From Nemertoderma westbladi (taxonomy: Eukaryota > Xenacoelomorpha > Nemertodermatida > Nemertodermatidae): 23,260 nucleotides of DNA. Below, piece by piece: positions 1 to 9,974 of the stretch (the stretch's first letter is position 1; each line of letters starts with the position of its first letter). Position numbers and translations under genes: made by a program. Below the pieces are notes generated by a model. It saw only the letters and a program-made list of their open reading frames with translations, had not been told where the DNA came from and made no database searches. Where the stretch lies: NCBI GenBank assembly GCA_032718475.1, contig JAUCBJ010006827.1:1-23260 (forward strand). Direction: 5' to 3'.

Positions 1-1856
1 TCCGGAATATTTCGCTCGGGGTCCAGGACCTGAACTGTCTCTTGGGCAGTTCTGCGGGGCACAGGTAGCTTAGTGCTATGCAGAGGGAATTTAGAGGTAG
101 TTTCAGGGAGCGCATGTGTGTCTATCCCCGAAGGGGTGATTTCAAGAACAGGCCTAATTATTTCAGGCTCATCTACTATAGTAGGGAGTCTTTCTATTTT
201 AATTATTTGGTCTGTGGGCTCTGTACTACCTAAGTTGGTGTTATTTAGTTGCCTTCTAACAGCTGGAGGCAAATCAGGCAATTTCTGACGGTGGAATGTT
301 CTTTTACGTCTACTTGGACGAGATCTATTTCTTCCGCCTTCAGTGTCGGTGGTATCGCCTTCCTCAGATGAGGTATACCCTTGTCTTTTGGGAGTAGATC
401 GCCTCATCATCTGCATATTACTAGCTGTTAACTGTTTATTGAAGTTGTCTTGCCTCTCTTGAAGGTTTTCCAACTCTAGTTGGGTTGCCTCTTCAGATGC
501 CCTCCGTTCTGCTTCTGCCACTGCCTCTGCTGTTTTTCTTTCGGCTTCTGCCGCTGCCACTGCTGCTGCCGCTTTCCTTTCCGCTTCGGCCTCTGCCAAT
601 GCTGCCTTTCTTTCCGCTTCTGCCTCTGCCACTGCTGCTGCTGCCTTTCTTTCCGCTTCTGCAGCTACTACTGCTGCTTTCTTTCTGTCTTCTATACGTT
701 TTTTCTTTACTTGTTCTTCCCTTTCTCTAGCGATGCGGAGTTGTTCATCGAATTTAGCTTGGTTCGCCGCTAACCTATCCACATCAATCGCATCTAACAC
801 AAGTTTGGCTCCTTCGCTATTAGGGCTAAGTCCCTCTAGCCTTCTCCTCAACTCTTTATCTCCCACAAAACGCTGATAGTCTGACAGATAGATATCAATG
901 GCATCCTTCTTATGCGGTTTCTCTGCCGTCGCTTCACTTTCCACTTGGGAAAAAGTAGCGTCTGTTGATTCTCCATGGGTTGATCGCTCCTCTAGCTGAG
1001 CTTTCCACTGAGCAGTTCCTCGAACCTGGAGATTCACTCTTTGAAACCAAGTCTTTACGGCAACTTGCAACGACGTGTCTTGTCTTCTTTTAGAAGCCTC
1101 CTCAAAGGCGGATAAGATTAGCCTAATCCGCAGAACTCTTTCTCTAACTTGATAAAGCAGCGATCCCTGCTCTTGAGGTCCTGGAGGTTGTTGAAAAAGT
1201 TGCTTTTCTATTCGCTCCATAGAGCTGAAGAATCCCTGTGCGTATCCGGCTGCGGACCTCTTCCACACAGCTGGATCGATGGTTTCCTTGGCTACTCCCA
1301 TCCGGTGTATGTCTTCCCAGGCAGCTTCTGATAAATCAAACGGGAGTCCGGGTCCGGGGAAGTTCCATTGCGACTCGACAATAGACTTCAGTTCTTCACT
1401 AGTGTATCCCGCGTATCTATCTCTAGTTGACCGTTGACTTCTCGCCCAATCGATCTGGTGTTCTTCCACCGCGATCAATAACCCAGCAAGCACGGCTGCA
1501 GGAAGGATGAGAAGGGGATCCGTATAAACCGCATCCGTCATCTCTGCTCCGCTCTCGGGTGTCAGCTCTACAGTATCCTCACTACTGGAACTGCTGGGCC
1601 GCTGAGGAATAAGTTCTTGACTAGCGGGTTGTTGCTGTTCCGCTGCCTTTTGGTCCCGCTTGACCTGAGCTCGAGTGCCTATGATAGACCTACGATGTTG
1701 GACCAGCCTAGGTTCTGTTATTACTACTGGAGGGATGACTTTCCTCACAGTGGGAGGTGAACTGGATTTACGACCAGACGGTTGTACGTCTCTATCTGAG
1801 TCGCAGATAGTTACATCTAATAAACTGTCTGACAGGTTCTGCTTAGTATCAGACAT
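1..1856 (-). CDS. Long unrecognised ORF, 5' part, coiled-coil rich (gag-like or host structural protein)
   Basis: An uninterrupted minus-strand frame of 618 codons runs from an ATG at 1856 to the left edge, with no stop reached. An in-frame TAG lies nine codons upstream (TAG GCA TTC ...), so this is the first usable ATG. Visible order: a Ser/Pro/Gln-rich disordered N-terminus (about 1-100); a hydrophobic helix LLILPAAVLAGLLIAV (about 110-130); a mixed helical region with conserved-looking Trp and Gly (about 130-340); an Ala/Glu/Arg/Lys coiled coil built from repeats of the type AEAERKAA (about 380-455); a basic stretch RRKRTF (about 510); then a Pro-rich tail. No zinc knuckle, protease or polymerase motif occurs within the window. 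Size, single-exon form and a tandem-repeat upstream region would suit a retroelement gag, but the coiled coil would also suit a host protein. GC content is far above the AT-rich flank, which supports real coding. The family is not recognised. Confidence 0.75.
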   Translation of the reverse strand, partial: MSDTKQNLSDSLLDVTICDSDRDVQPSGRKSSSPPTVRKVIPPVVITEPRLVQHRRSIIGTRAQVKRDQKAAEQQQPASQELIPQRPSSSSSEDTVELTPESGAEMTDAVYTDPLLILPAAVLAGLLIAVEEHQIDWARSQRSTRDRYAGYTSEELKSIVESQWNFPGPGLPFDLSEAAWEDIHRMGVAKETIDPAVWKRSAAGYAQGFFSSMERIEKQLFQQPPGPQEQGSLLYQVRERVLRIRLILSAFEEASKRRQDTSLQVAVKTWFQRVNLQVRGTAQWKAQLEERSTHGESTDATFSQVESEATAEKPHKKDAIDIYLSDYQRFVGDKELRRRLEGLSPNSEGAKLVLDAIDVDRLAANQAKFDEQLRIAREREEQVKKKRIEDRKKAAVVAAEAERKAAAAVAEAEAERKAALAEAEAERKAAAAVAAAEAERKTAEAVAEAERRASEEATQLELENLQERQDNFNKQLTASNMQMMRRSTPKRQGYTSSEEGDTTDTEGGRNRSRPSRRKRTFHRQKLPDLPPAVRRQLNNTNLGSTEPTDQIIKIERLPTIVDEPEIIRPVLEITPSGIDTHALPETTSKFPLHSTKLPVPRRTAQETVQVLDPERNIP

Positions 1857-1989
1857 GACTAGGTATGTACAGTTGAATGCCTACTGCTATATTACAGTCT
1901 AAGCAAGTCTAGTAACTCAATATGAACTGCTAGCCTAGTAATTAATTACCGTTACTGCTACTCAGTGTAGCGTGATATATATATAATAT

Positions 1990-2245
1990 ATTAGAATACC
2001 GGTATACTTATAGTATATATAACTATATAAGTATTATTACAGACTAGGTTTATCACAGAATACCGGTATAATTTTAGCACAAATATATATAAATATATAA
2101 TAGGCCTATCGGAATACCGGTATACAGTTTACAGTTTGTAGGATATATAATTCTGAAATAGAATTAATTACAAGTACCGGTATAATTTCAGCCTAGATTT
2201 ATAGAAATAAAGATAATAGGCCTATCGTAAATACCGGTATATCAA
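1990..2245. repeat. Degenerate tandem repeat with phased TACCGGTA palindromes
   Basis: The 8-bp palindrome TACCGGTA occurs at about 1997, 2061, 2115, 2175 and 2232, spaced 54-64 bp. A longer unit of about 117 bp is visible: TACCGGTATAATTT, an AT-rich stretch, AATAGGCCTATCG, then another TACCGGTATA, starting near 2061 and again near 2175. The block lies 130-390 bp upstream of the ATG of the long minus-strand ORF. It could be promoter or LTR sequence of that unit, but no LTR ends or primer-binding site were recognised. Confidence 0.6.
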
Positions 2246-3170
2246 TTATTTCAAATAATTGAATTTCTGTTACTTTAGGGTTACTTTGTTACTTTACTTA
2301 CTTTATTACCGTTATTTGAGCAGTAATCCAACTGATATTGGGACCTAATTGTTATATGGTAGGCCTACTATTTATAAATCGTCAGATTTGATTTATAATA
2401 TATATACCCGTCTTAATGGGTTTTGTCAATGTTTGAAATAAATGTTATTATTTCTGGGGTAATCACTACACAAAGCGGTGCGCTTTTAGTGAAGTGTTAC
2501 ATATAGGACACTAAAACAAATAATTCTAATTTACCTAAGTTACTTAATACTACAAATTACGTACAATTCGGGTGAGATTACAATCTCTAAATAAACACAA
2601 AAAATTTACAAAAACACAAATACGAATTTTTAGGGTAATTTTACAAGAAGTCTACAAACCAGCCTAACAAAGGGTTAGAAAACCGGTTATTACAACGGAC
2701 AGGGTACTACGGTATTTGAAATAATAAGTAGTAGTAAATACACTGCGTTGTCTAGATAGGAAAATACCACCGCCTGACGACCTATAGCCGTATCGCTATA
2801 GGTTCTACGTTATGTATCACGGAGTGTTCCTACCTAGAAGTTAATAGAGCTAATCGAATGTGCCTATCAACCACTTTACAACACAAATATAATGCCTACA
2901 ATAATTACTTCGGAAAGTACTATACACTAAACCCTAAATTAGGTACGAGTACTTGTACAACAGATAATCAGTAATTAAATATACTTGAACAGCTAAAAGA
3001 ACCACGGCATCTGCTGGAGTGACCGATGCACAAAATCACCAGTATTTACCTACGCCAAGCAGCCCGTGTAGTACCGAGGTTAATTTAACTATAGCGGTAT
3101 GTATAACAAACACAATTACTGTAGGAACAAACTTGGGGACTTGAATGTTGCGAATAATCGCATAAACTCT
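2246..3170. other. AT-rich spacer
   Basis: No supported gene. The only structure noticed is a small hairpin at 2780-2803 with 8-bp arms ACCTATAG and CTATAGGT. Confidence 0.5.
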
Positions 3171-3746
3171 GAATAATAAATATTACGCTACGCGTACAAA
3201 CTACTCAAACAAAATACAGACCGAACACTGACAGACTACTATCAAGCCTAAACAAACTACGGTATATGCAGACTCCGAAATGATTAGGGAGTATGCGCTC
3301 TAACCCAGTAGTGCGACTTATTCTTTAGTTGGGGGATTACCTTACAGCGTTCGCTGCCCCTACTGCCTAATCGTACTTAATCGGACAGATGATCTACACA
3401 CGCGGCAATCCGTTCAGACTTAATAACAGCCAGACAACTATCCAGCCTACAAATTATTTAAATAAAATTATACGCTACCCGTACAGACTTACACAAACAA
3501 AGTACAGACTAAACGATGGCAGACTACTCTCAAGCCTAAATAAACCACAGGACATGCAGACTCCGAAATGATTAGGGAGTATGCGCTCTAACCCAGTAGT
3601 GCGACTTATTCTTTAGTTGGGGGTTTACCTTACCGCATTCGCTGCCCCTACTTCCTAACCGTACTTAATCGGACAAGTGCTCTACACACACTGTAATCCG
3701 TTCAGACTTAACAGCAATCAGACAACAGCTCAGCCTACAAATCGTC
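3171..3746. repeat. Two-copy tandem repeat, period about 288 bp
   Basis: Two direct copies (about 3171-3458 and 3459-3746) align along their length at roughly 80 percent by eye. Within them a 70-bp core is identical (3266-3335 and 3554-3623, starting ATGCAGACTCC and ending AGTTGGGGG). No reading frame is conserved across it. The copies are head-to-tail and adjacent, so they are not a pair of LTRs around an internal region. Confidence 0.8.
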
Positions 3747-5340
3747 TGTACAATCTGATCAGGCTTACACGCCTTCTGTTCAATACTGGCCTACAAATAA
3801 ATAAAACTTGACAGAAATAAGTAAAATCTCAATAAAAAATCAGGGCGGCCGTTCCCTGATTAAGTACTAAGACCTACCGGTAGACAATTATCAAAATCGA
3901 ATAATACTGCTGTACCTGTACTGCTGTAGGTACCGGTCCGGGTGGTTAGGTAGTCAGGCCTACTGGTACCGGTTCTGGCAGTTGGGCCTACTGACCTACA
4001 GATGTACCGGTTGACCGGTACTTTCAACTTTATTGCTTACTGCAACAAAGAAGCTATATCCTTTAATGTTCGCGCTTTCAGACCTTTGGCAGTTTAACCC
4101 GCCAAATTAGAATGTCTTCTAGATAATAAATCGCTTTTTAGTCTATGACAAGTATTTGATTCACTACACTAGTCGAAACCAATCCGTGCGCGACCATTCA
4201 CCCGCTGGATATTCCCGGGAGATTGGGTTCGACGGTTTAATTTTTATTGCTATGTAAGCCTAATGTATTATTCGACTGACAGTATTATATAATCTCTGAC
4301 AATATTATTCACCTTCGGTAATATTAACAGTTCCTTTAGGACGTGGCGCTTTATCTATATAAACAGAGTTATGACTTAAACTACTCACAACGATATGGCT
4401 TAATTATAATCCACATATATGACGCATTCTTTAGGAATTGCTTCTTTAACAGACTCACTCATACACTATGCTGCACAATACTGCACACTAATCTGCCAAT
4501 CTTCACTGATTTTAGTCACATATAAAAGGAACACAGGCTGACTCATGTAGGGTCTATCAAATAACATTAGATTCACTTCAAACCACTTTAACATAAGTCA
4601 CAATCGTTATTGGTAACCTTTCTCTCTTACCTTCGGTATATCAAGAATATTGGGTTGCGGGGTTATTTATCGTTATTCCAAATATAATAATTCATCAACC
4701 ATATTATGAAGAACTGACAGTAAATAGCAATATCAAACAACAACTGAACAGTTAGGTAGATCGGTACATCAGTACCGGTATGTCAGCAGTGAGATATTTA
4801 CAGTGAGATATTCAAGTTAAAGGATATATGCCCTTTATAATTAAACCTACTAGTGTAAGACTAAAAAGCAGTACAGCACAAAATACTTCCAAGCCGTTCT
4901 TTCTTTGGCTCAAGACTGAATGTAAACACTGCACATAGGCATTGCGTCATTTCTCGGAAATTCTCTATACAAGGAGCCACAAAAACGCTCTAATTGGCTG
5001 ACTGAACTGAGAGACGCCGTAGAACAAAGGAAATCAACACGTATGAATGTCAGCTGTCAACCGTAGTCATAGTAACTACTGTTCAAGAGTAGCTATCACC
5101 CCTTTGCGTCACGAATTGCCATAGAATCATAAAATATGCCTTTCACAGTACACATACGGAGGAAATAGGTCTTAGATCCTCTAAAAACACCGATACAGCA
5201 ATAATACGGTCTCTTACACTTATTAAATCAACTACAGAGTATTTTAATGTAAAAGATAATAAAAATAACGGGGCAATTCAGCAAAGGCTTTTACACCTGG
5301 CTACAGAAAAAGCTACAGCTACCTGTAGCTTAGTAGCCTA
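3747..5340. other. AT-rich spacer with ACCGGT clusters
   Basis: No gene is supported. A hairpin with 8-bp arms AATCAGGG and CCCTGATT lies at 3838-3861. ACCGGT recurs at least five times between 3870 and 4025. A TATAAAAG sequence at 4521-4528 on the plus strand fits a TATA box, but no transcription unit follows it. Confidence 0.45.
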
Positions 5341-5378
5341 CCATGTACAGTACTTGTTTTGGGTTTGGTTATGTGTTG

Positions 5379-5416
5379 GTGTAGGTACGTACCCCAAGCC
5401 CGAGGTACACCTACAC
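5379..5416. repeat. Imperfect hairpin
   Basis: GTGTAGGT pairs with ACCTACAC, continued by partial pairing of GTACC with GGTAC, around a C-rich loop. It sits at the boundary between mixed sequence and the very AT-rich stretch to its right. Confidence 0.5.
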
Positions 5417-5466
5417 AAATGTCAATTTTGGTGCCATAAAGTTCAGTAGTGCCGATATTTTTATGT

Positions 5467-5630
5467 TAGCTAGTGTTTTTTTTTACTAGCTAGTATATCT
5501 TAGAAAAAAAATAATTGTTTTTTAGTGTTCTTTAATATTGCTGAATGTTCTAGAACCTTTGTAGATATTTTCAATGGTAGCTAGTGTTTTTATTTTACTT
5601 GCTAGTATTTTTTGAAAATAAAAAAAATGT
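5467..5630. repeat. AT-rich direct repeat, period about 111 bp
   Basis: The block TAGCTAGTG, a T-run, ACTAGCTAGTAT and an A-run at about 5467-5512 recurs with small changes at about 5578-5628. No coding potential was seen. Confidence 0.5.
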
Positions 5631-6420
5631 AACCTATTACAATTAAATTGTCTCCTGAGTAAAATCCATAACTAATTAATTAAATAATTAAAGTATTAAA
5701 AATTACTCTACTTGGCCACCATATTAGATAATTCATATTACAAGAAATAAATATCATTCATATTTTTGGTCATTAATACAAATTCTGCAACTGTTTAAAC
5801 CTGAAATATCTATGTTATCACATTTGTTTTTAATTATAATTTTAATAATAATTTAAAATACTAGATAGTAAAAAAACATTGCAGTGGTACCATAAAAAAC
5901 ATATAGACTAATGTTTTAGAACACAATAACAAAAAACAAAAAAATACAGTATTTTTTAAAGTTAAAATATGGTCACACAAGCTATACTAGTGCCTACCAT
6001 AGATATACTGTACGGTATTTAATTTAATGATATTCTCAATGAGCGCTTAAGTAATATAAATTTATCTTGTTCTGAGTGCAATGATATATTTTGTATTTAC
6101 ATAAATAATACTTATTTAATTCACCAAAAAGGTATTTAAATTATGTACAATAAAATATTCGGAATATTATTAAAACAGGAGTTAGCACTTTAATATTTAA
6201 AAATAAAACATTATTTATCACCCAGTTATTTAGTTATTTTACGAGTTATTTATCCGAGGGCAGTTAACAAACACGAGGCGAAGCCGAGGGTTTCGTTAAC
6301 TCCCCGTTAACTCCCCTTTATCCGTGGAAGATAACTACAGGTAATTGTTTTAGTAGTTGCCAGTAATAAAACAAGCAGTAAAATTACTGATTTCCGCCAG
6401 TAGGAATAGCCCAGTTTTCC
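5631..6420. other. Very AT-rich spacer
   Basis: No gene. A GC-richer island near 6250-6320 contains CACGAGGCGAAGCCGAGG flanked by GTTAAC motifs. Such CGAGGCGAAGCCGAGG strings are common in dispersed repeats, but no element ends could be fixed. Confidence 0.4.
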
Positions 6421-6423
6421 ACC

Positions 6424-6561
6424 ATGGCAGGATTTCTAGAAGTTGAGTTAAAATTAAATATTCTCCAAACAAACATTTTATTGCCTAGTGACAACACACA
6501 TCCTTGGCAACTAGCGGATAGACAGAGTGCTTGGGCTACCTGCACTCAGGTTGGAATTTAG
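6424..6561 (+). CDS. Small 45-residue ORF with ideal start context (doubtful)
   Basis: The ATG sits in TCCACCATGG, an optimal animal translation start context. The 45 codons end at TAG and the peptide begins MAGFLEVELKLN. It has no recognisable domain. It might be a short protein, the first coding exon of a spliced gene, or chance. No convincing GT donor or downstream exon was found. The convergent minus-strand gene ends at 6843. Confidence 0.2.
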   Translation: MAGFLEVELKLNILQTNILLPSDNTHPWQLADRQSAWATCTQVGI

Positions 6562-6727
6562 GAAGTTGAAATAAAGGTTATTGTTTTTGGGTAGACACAG
6601 TTAGCGTATTCAACACATACATACATATCATACGCATACGAATACGAACATTAGATAAACCCCACAGCGACCTGGAACATTTCTATTACTATTAAATTTA
6701 GAATTTAATAAGAATTAATTTAATAAT

Positions 6728-6733
6728 TTTAAT
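6728..6733 (-). promoter_or_regulatory. Candidate poly(A) signal ATTAAA
   Basis: Minus-strand ATTAAA, about 110 nt downstream of the stop codon of the split hydrolase-like gene. It is a common variant of AATAAA; the surroundings are AT-rich, so chance occurrence is possible. Confidence 0.3.
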
Positions 6734-6842
6734 TGACTGGTAGGCCTACATTTTATCTGACAGTCTGATTAAATTATTTCTACCCCAGCCTATTCGTGCT
6801 CACTATGACCTGACCAGTCGGACCACGACATGGATTTGTTGA

Positions 6843-8191
6843 TTATGTTCTGTCTTTGTTCTTACGTTTGCGAAGTTCATTATCATCCAGAAATTCATTT
6901 CCCAATGCTGCAAGATTTCTGGCAAAAGACTGAGAGCCGGAGCAAAACCCGCCAATTAGACCAGGTAGGCCTGCGATTAAAAGACACCAGGCAATACCAA
7001 GGCCGACTGCCACGAAGTTTCTAACATTAGAGATACTCGCCTCATCTATACTATCCGCGATACCCAGGCAGGCAGCTACTTCCCTGACCCACTCCTGACA
7101 ATTTCTGTCAATTACTTTATATCTTTATATATTCACTTCATTGTTCTCCACGGCATTTTTGAACTGATCAATAGTAACATCCTTCGTAGCAATCAACTTC
7201 GCTCCGTGGGGGATTTTGTCTTCACCTAGTAAGAGTATAAAACGAAAAAAATGAAGAGTTTTTTATTTTTAGACGAAACTTTATTGAATTTTTAAACTGT
7301 ATAAAAATATGAATAATTTTGCATTTATTTAAAACGTGTTTTATAGCGCCTATTTATTTCTTATAACCTGTAGGCCTACATATCAAGGACCTATATAGGC
7401 CTCCTTCCTTCTTATATACGCTGTAGTGATATATACCAGCAGTAAAGTCATTTTTTTCGATGCCACCTGGACAGTGGACATCACTGCCGACTTTGCCATA
7501 ACTCTGGGTGCCCATACCAAATAAAAGCAGAAAGTGTGGTATACTTCACATGGGCCGAAGAAAAGGTTATAGTATCTATAGATTATTCTTATTAAGAGTG
7601 AAATTTCTGAATCTAATTTACATATTTAAATGTCTCTATCATTTTGTTTTCCAGCATGGGACCTTCTTCATAATATATATTATTAAATAAATATAATATA
7701 TATAAATAAATAAATATATAAATAAATAAAATAAATAAATTAAAATATAAATTAAATAAATAAATATAATATATTATTAATTAACGTATGACTAACAAGA
7801 GTACCACTGATCACGTAATTAATTATTATCATAGTCTAGCGAAATGAAGGTACAGTACAAACAGTATATAAAATAATTAATTACCTAGAGAAGTCCACAG
7901 CGGTTCATTAATACCTTTCTCATTCATGACTAGTTCCGCACGAATAACTTCCCCAATGTCATGCCGATAAGCAACTAGAGCCCAATGTTTGAATGCAGAG
8001 GGCCCCCCTAGATATCGCTCATCCGATGTATCAGCTGGTTTCTTTTTTGTTGAACTGCGAAAACTTTTAATGGAAGCATCTAACACCTTCCCCACAATGT
8101 AAAACGATGTCAATTTGCAGATGTTGTCTGACATTTTCCGACATTCTCCTTGACACAATTTTTCTGGATTATTTTCCACCTGGTTAGCCAT
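6843..8191 (-). pseudogene. Split gene: permuted NlpC/P60 or LRAT-like hydrolase with C-terminal membrane segment, one in-frame stop
   Basis: Four minus-strand exons can be assembled: 8191-7885 (ATG at 8191, in-frame TGA upstream), 7665-7622, 7503-7437 and 7225-6843. All junctions are GT-AG and the phases agree (1, 0, 1). The product is about 266 codons. Exon 1 carries FKHWALVAYR with His69. The last exon carries RNCQEWVREV with Cys182, then a hydrophobic segment FVAVGLGIAWCLLIAGLPGL (about 210-233) and a basic tail. His before Cys plus a C-terminal membrane anchor is the order in LRAT/PLAAT-type permuted NlpC/P60 proteins, which act on membrane lipids; the family call is inference. A single in-frame TAA (7125-7127, codon 173) lies nine codons before Cys182, while the frame stays open for 93 sense codons after it. 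This is a nonsense allele, a young pseudogene or an assembly error. The gene model is fairly strong; the family is uncertain. Confidence 0.62.
7680..7785. repeat. AT microsatellite (AAAT/ATAT-rich) in intron 1
   Basis: Impure AAATA/ATAT runs fill the intron between the first two exons of the split minus-strand gene, next to the acceptor of the 7665-7622 exon. Confidence 0.6.
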
Positions 8192-8960
8192 GTAAGTGTC
8201 GCCTTTTCAGTTCAACTATTTATGTATCAGTAATTTTCTTTTTTAATTATCCCTCTTTGGGTATAATATATTAAATGACAAATTTTTATGGGAGATTCTA
8301 AAGGGCAAAGTCTGTTAACTACCATTACTTATTACCATTGTGTATTTTATTTGAACAATATGATTATAAATCTATTTATAGGTTATGACAAATAGTTATA
8401 CATATGAATCATTACAAGCGCAGCCTCAATTTAAAACATATAATCTTTCGTTTCCATTCCAATGCAGAGGTATTTTACACTTCGAAAAAGTCAACACTTC
8501 GAAAAACCATGTCAACACTTCGAAATAATGGATTTGTAATCGATTTTTCGCGCCTTCGTAGGCAAAACAACAAAAATACGCTCCCTCGTGATTCTGATTT
8601 TAAAATGCAATAATTATTAACATAAGTATTCCCTTCCCCTTCCCTCACCTCAAAACCCCCTTACCATCACCATCCAATATGCCACGGCATAGACGGCCTT
8701 CAAAAACCAGTCACCTTTCAATCACCTATAAACCCAATATAACTCAATGATATATAGTTACAGTAAACGTTTATTGGTCAATATCAATTATGTTTTACAT
8801 GTGATTAACGTAATCCTAGTACAGGAAAGACAACTTCCTTAGCAGGTGATAATTGGGGGTCAACTCCATATTGATCCAAAATACCGGGTTTCTAAGGGCC
8901 AGTATTTGACGAATTTAACAGTCAGTAACATCTGGCCTTGTAGATGGCACCCCTGGCAAG
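8192..8960. other. Spacer without recognised gene
   Basis: Mixed to AT-rich sequence. Short frames exist on both strands but none has splice, start or compositional support. The promoter of the minus-strand split gene would lie here; no TATA box could be singled out. Confidence 0.4.
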
Positions 8961-9165
8961 CTATCTTCTTCTGCTTCTCGGCAATCGTACTGCACTATTC
9001 CTATTGTCACTTTTGCCTCGCCTGGCAATAGTGATGTCTAGGAGTGTGGGTAGGTTCCCGCTGAGGATAGAGTTTTGGCCAACCAGCCCTCTGGTGCTCA
9101 CGCACTCAGCCCGCTGCTGGTTTCTCAGTTCGTCCCAGGACAAACTGGTTAAGCCGTGAGGACAA
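8961..9165 (-). other. GC-richer coding-like stretch, possible mobile-element relic
   Basis: On the minus strand this reads SWDELRNQQRAECVS and ends with an Arg-rich tail before a stop at 8961. Upstream the frame enters the minisatellite at 9187. Composition differs from both sides and the peptide looks like a fragment of a mobile-element protein, but no family can be named. Confidence 0.25.
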
Positions 9166-9186
9166 AGTAGCAGTATATTTGCTGGA

Positions 9187-9775
9187 AACCCATGCCCAAA
9201 ACACAGGCACAAAACCCAAATCCCATGCCCAAAACCAATGACCCATGCCCAAATTCCAGGGGGCATGCCGAAACCCATGCCCAACACTCAGGTACAAAAC
9301 CCGTGGAATGAGTCCAACCTCTTTTGACAGTAATAGTAGAAGCGCTTTCCAGTGATGGATTCGTTATAACAACACAAAGGCAATATTGATGAAAGTAAAA
9401 CTTATAGAGGTGAGTATACGTTATGCCAATGCCAAAAGCCCAAGACATATGCGGAACACCAATGCCCGAAACTGGAGAGCCATATCCCCAGGCACATGTG
9501 CAAAACCCATGCCAAAAACCCAGGAACAAAACCCATGCGCAAAACAAAAAAAATAACCAAAACCCGTGCCCAAATCCCAAGACCCATGTCGTAAACCCAT
9601 TCCCAAATCCGAAGCTCAAAACCGATGCTCAAAACCCATGCGAAACCCAATTACCAAAACCCATGCCCAAATTCCAAAGGCCATGCCGAAACACATGCCC
9701 AAAACCCACGACCAAAACAAATTCCCAAAACCAATGACCAAAACCTATACCCATAACCAAGAGATGGTTGATAAC
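9187..9775. repeat. Degenerate minisatellite of CCCATGCCCAAAAC type
   Basis: Variants of AAACCCATGCCCAAA recur with unit lengths near 10-14 bp over about 9187-9300 and 9420-9775, separated by about 120 bp of unique sequence. A composite block (CCCATGCCCAAATTCC, then CATGCCGAAA, then CATGCCCAA) is present in both parts (about 9243-9290 and 9660-9705), showing that a larger unit was duplicated. Several overlapping frames are open on both strands only because stop codons are rare in the unit. Confidence 0.8.
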
Positions 9776-9915
9776 ATGCAAACTGGTAGTTTCTCGCCTG
9801 TCTCATTCGGAAGAAATATGTAAGGTGACCTGCTTCTGTGAGCAACAGGTCATTTTCTACTCTTCGATTTTAAGGGGAGCGAATACCATAATTTGACAAA
9901 ATTGTCGAAAAAATT

Positions 9916-9921
9916 TTTATT
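9916..9921 (-). promoter_or_regulatory. Candidate poly(A) signal AATAAA
   Basis: Canonical AATAAA on the minus strand, about 55 nt past the stop codon of the 96-residue membrane ORF. Confidence 0.4.
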
Positions 9922-9974
9922 GGCTGATTAAGAGCAGAATTTAATGCTGAATCCAGTGCTAAAATCCGTTTTCA

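Noticed and set aside
480-773. Plus-strand Cys/Phe/Leu-rich open frames
   Set aside because: They are antisense shadows of the Ala/Glu/Arg/Lys coiled coil in the minus-strand ORF.
3171-3746. Pair of LTRs
   Set aside because: The copies are directly adjacent, with no internal coding region between them and no clear TG...CA ends or primer-binding site.
4521-4528. TATAAAAG as a promoter
   Set aside because: Good match, but no transcript start, ORF or exon follows on the plus strand, and the area is AT-rich.
7105-7136. A 32-nt intron that would remove the in-frame TAA
   Set aside because: Far shorter than normal animal introns, and its removal shifts the frame away from the NCQEWV motif.
9149-9650. 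Minus-strand frames rich in Trp/Gly/Phe and plus-strand frames rich in Pro/Lys/Asn
   Set aside because: They are translations of the degenerate ATGCCC minisatellite; several frames are open at once and none has independent support.
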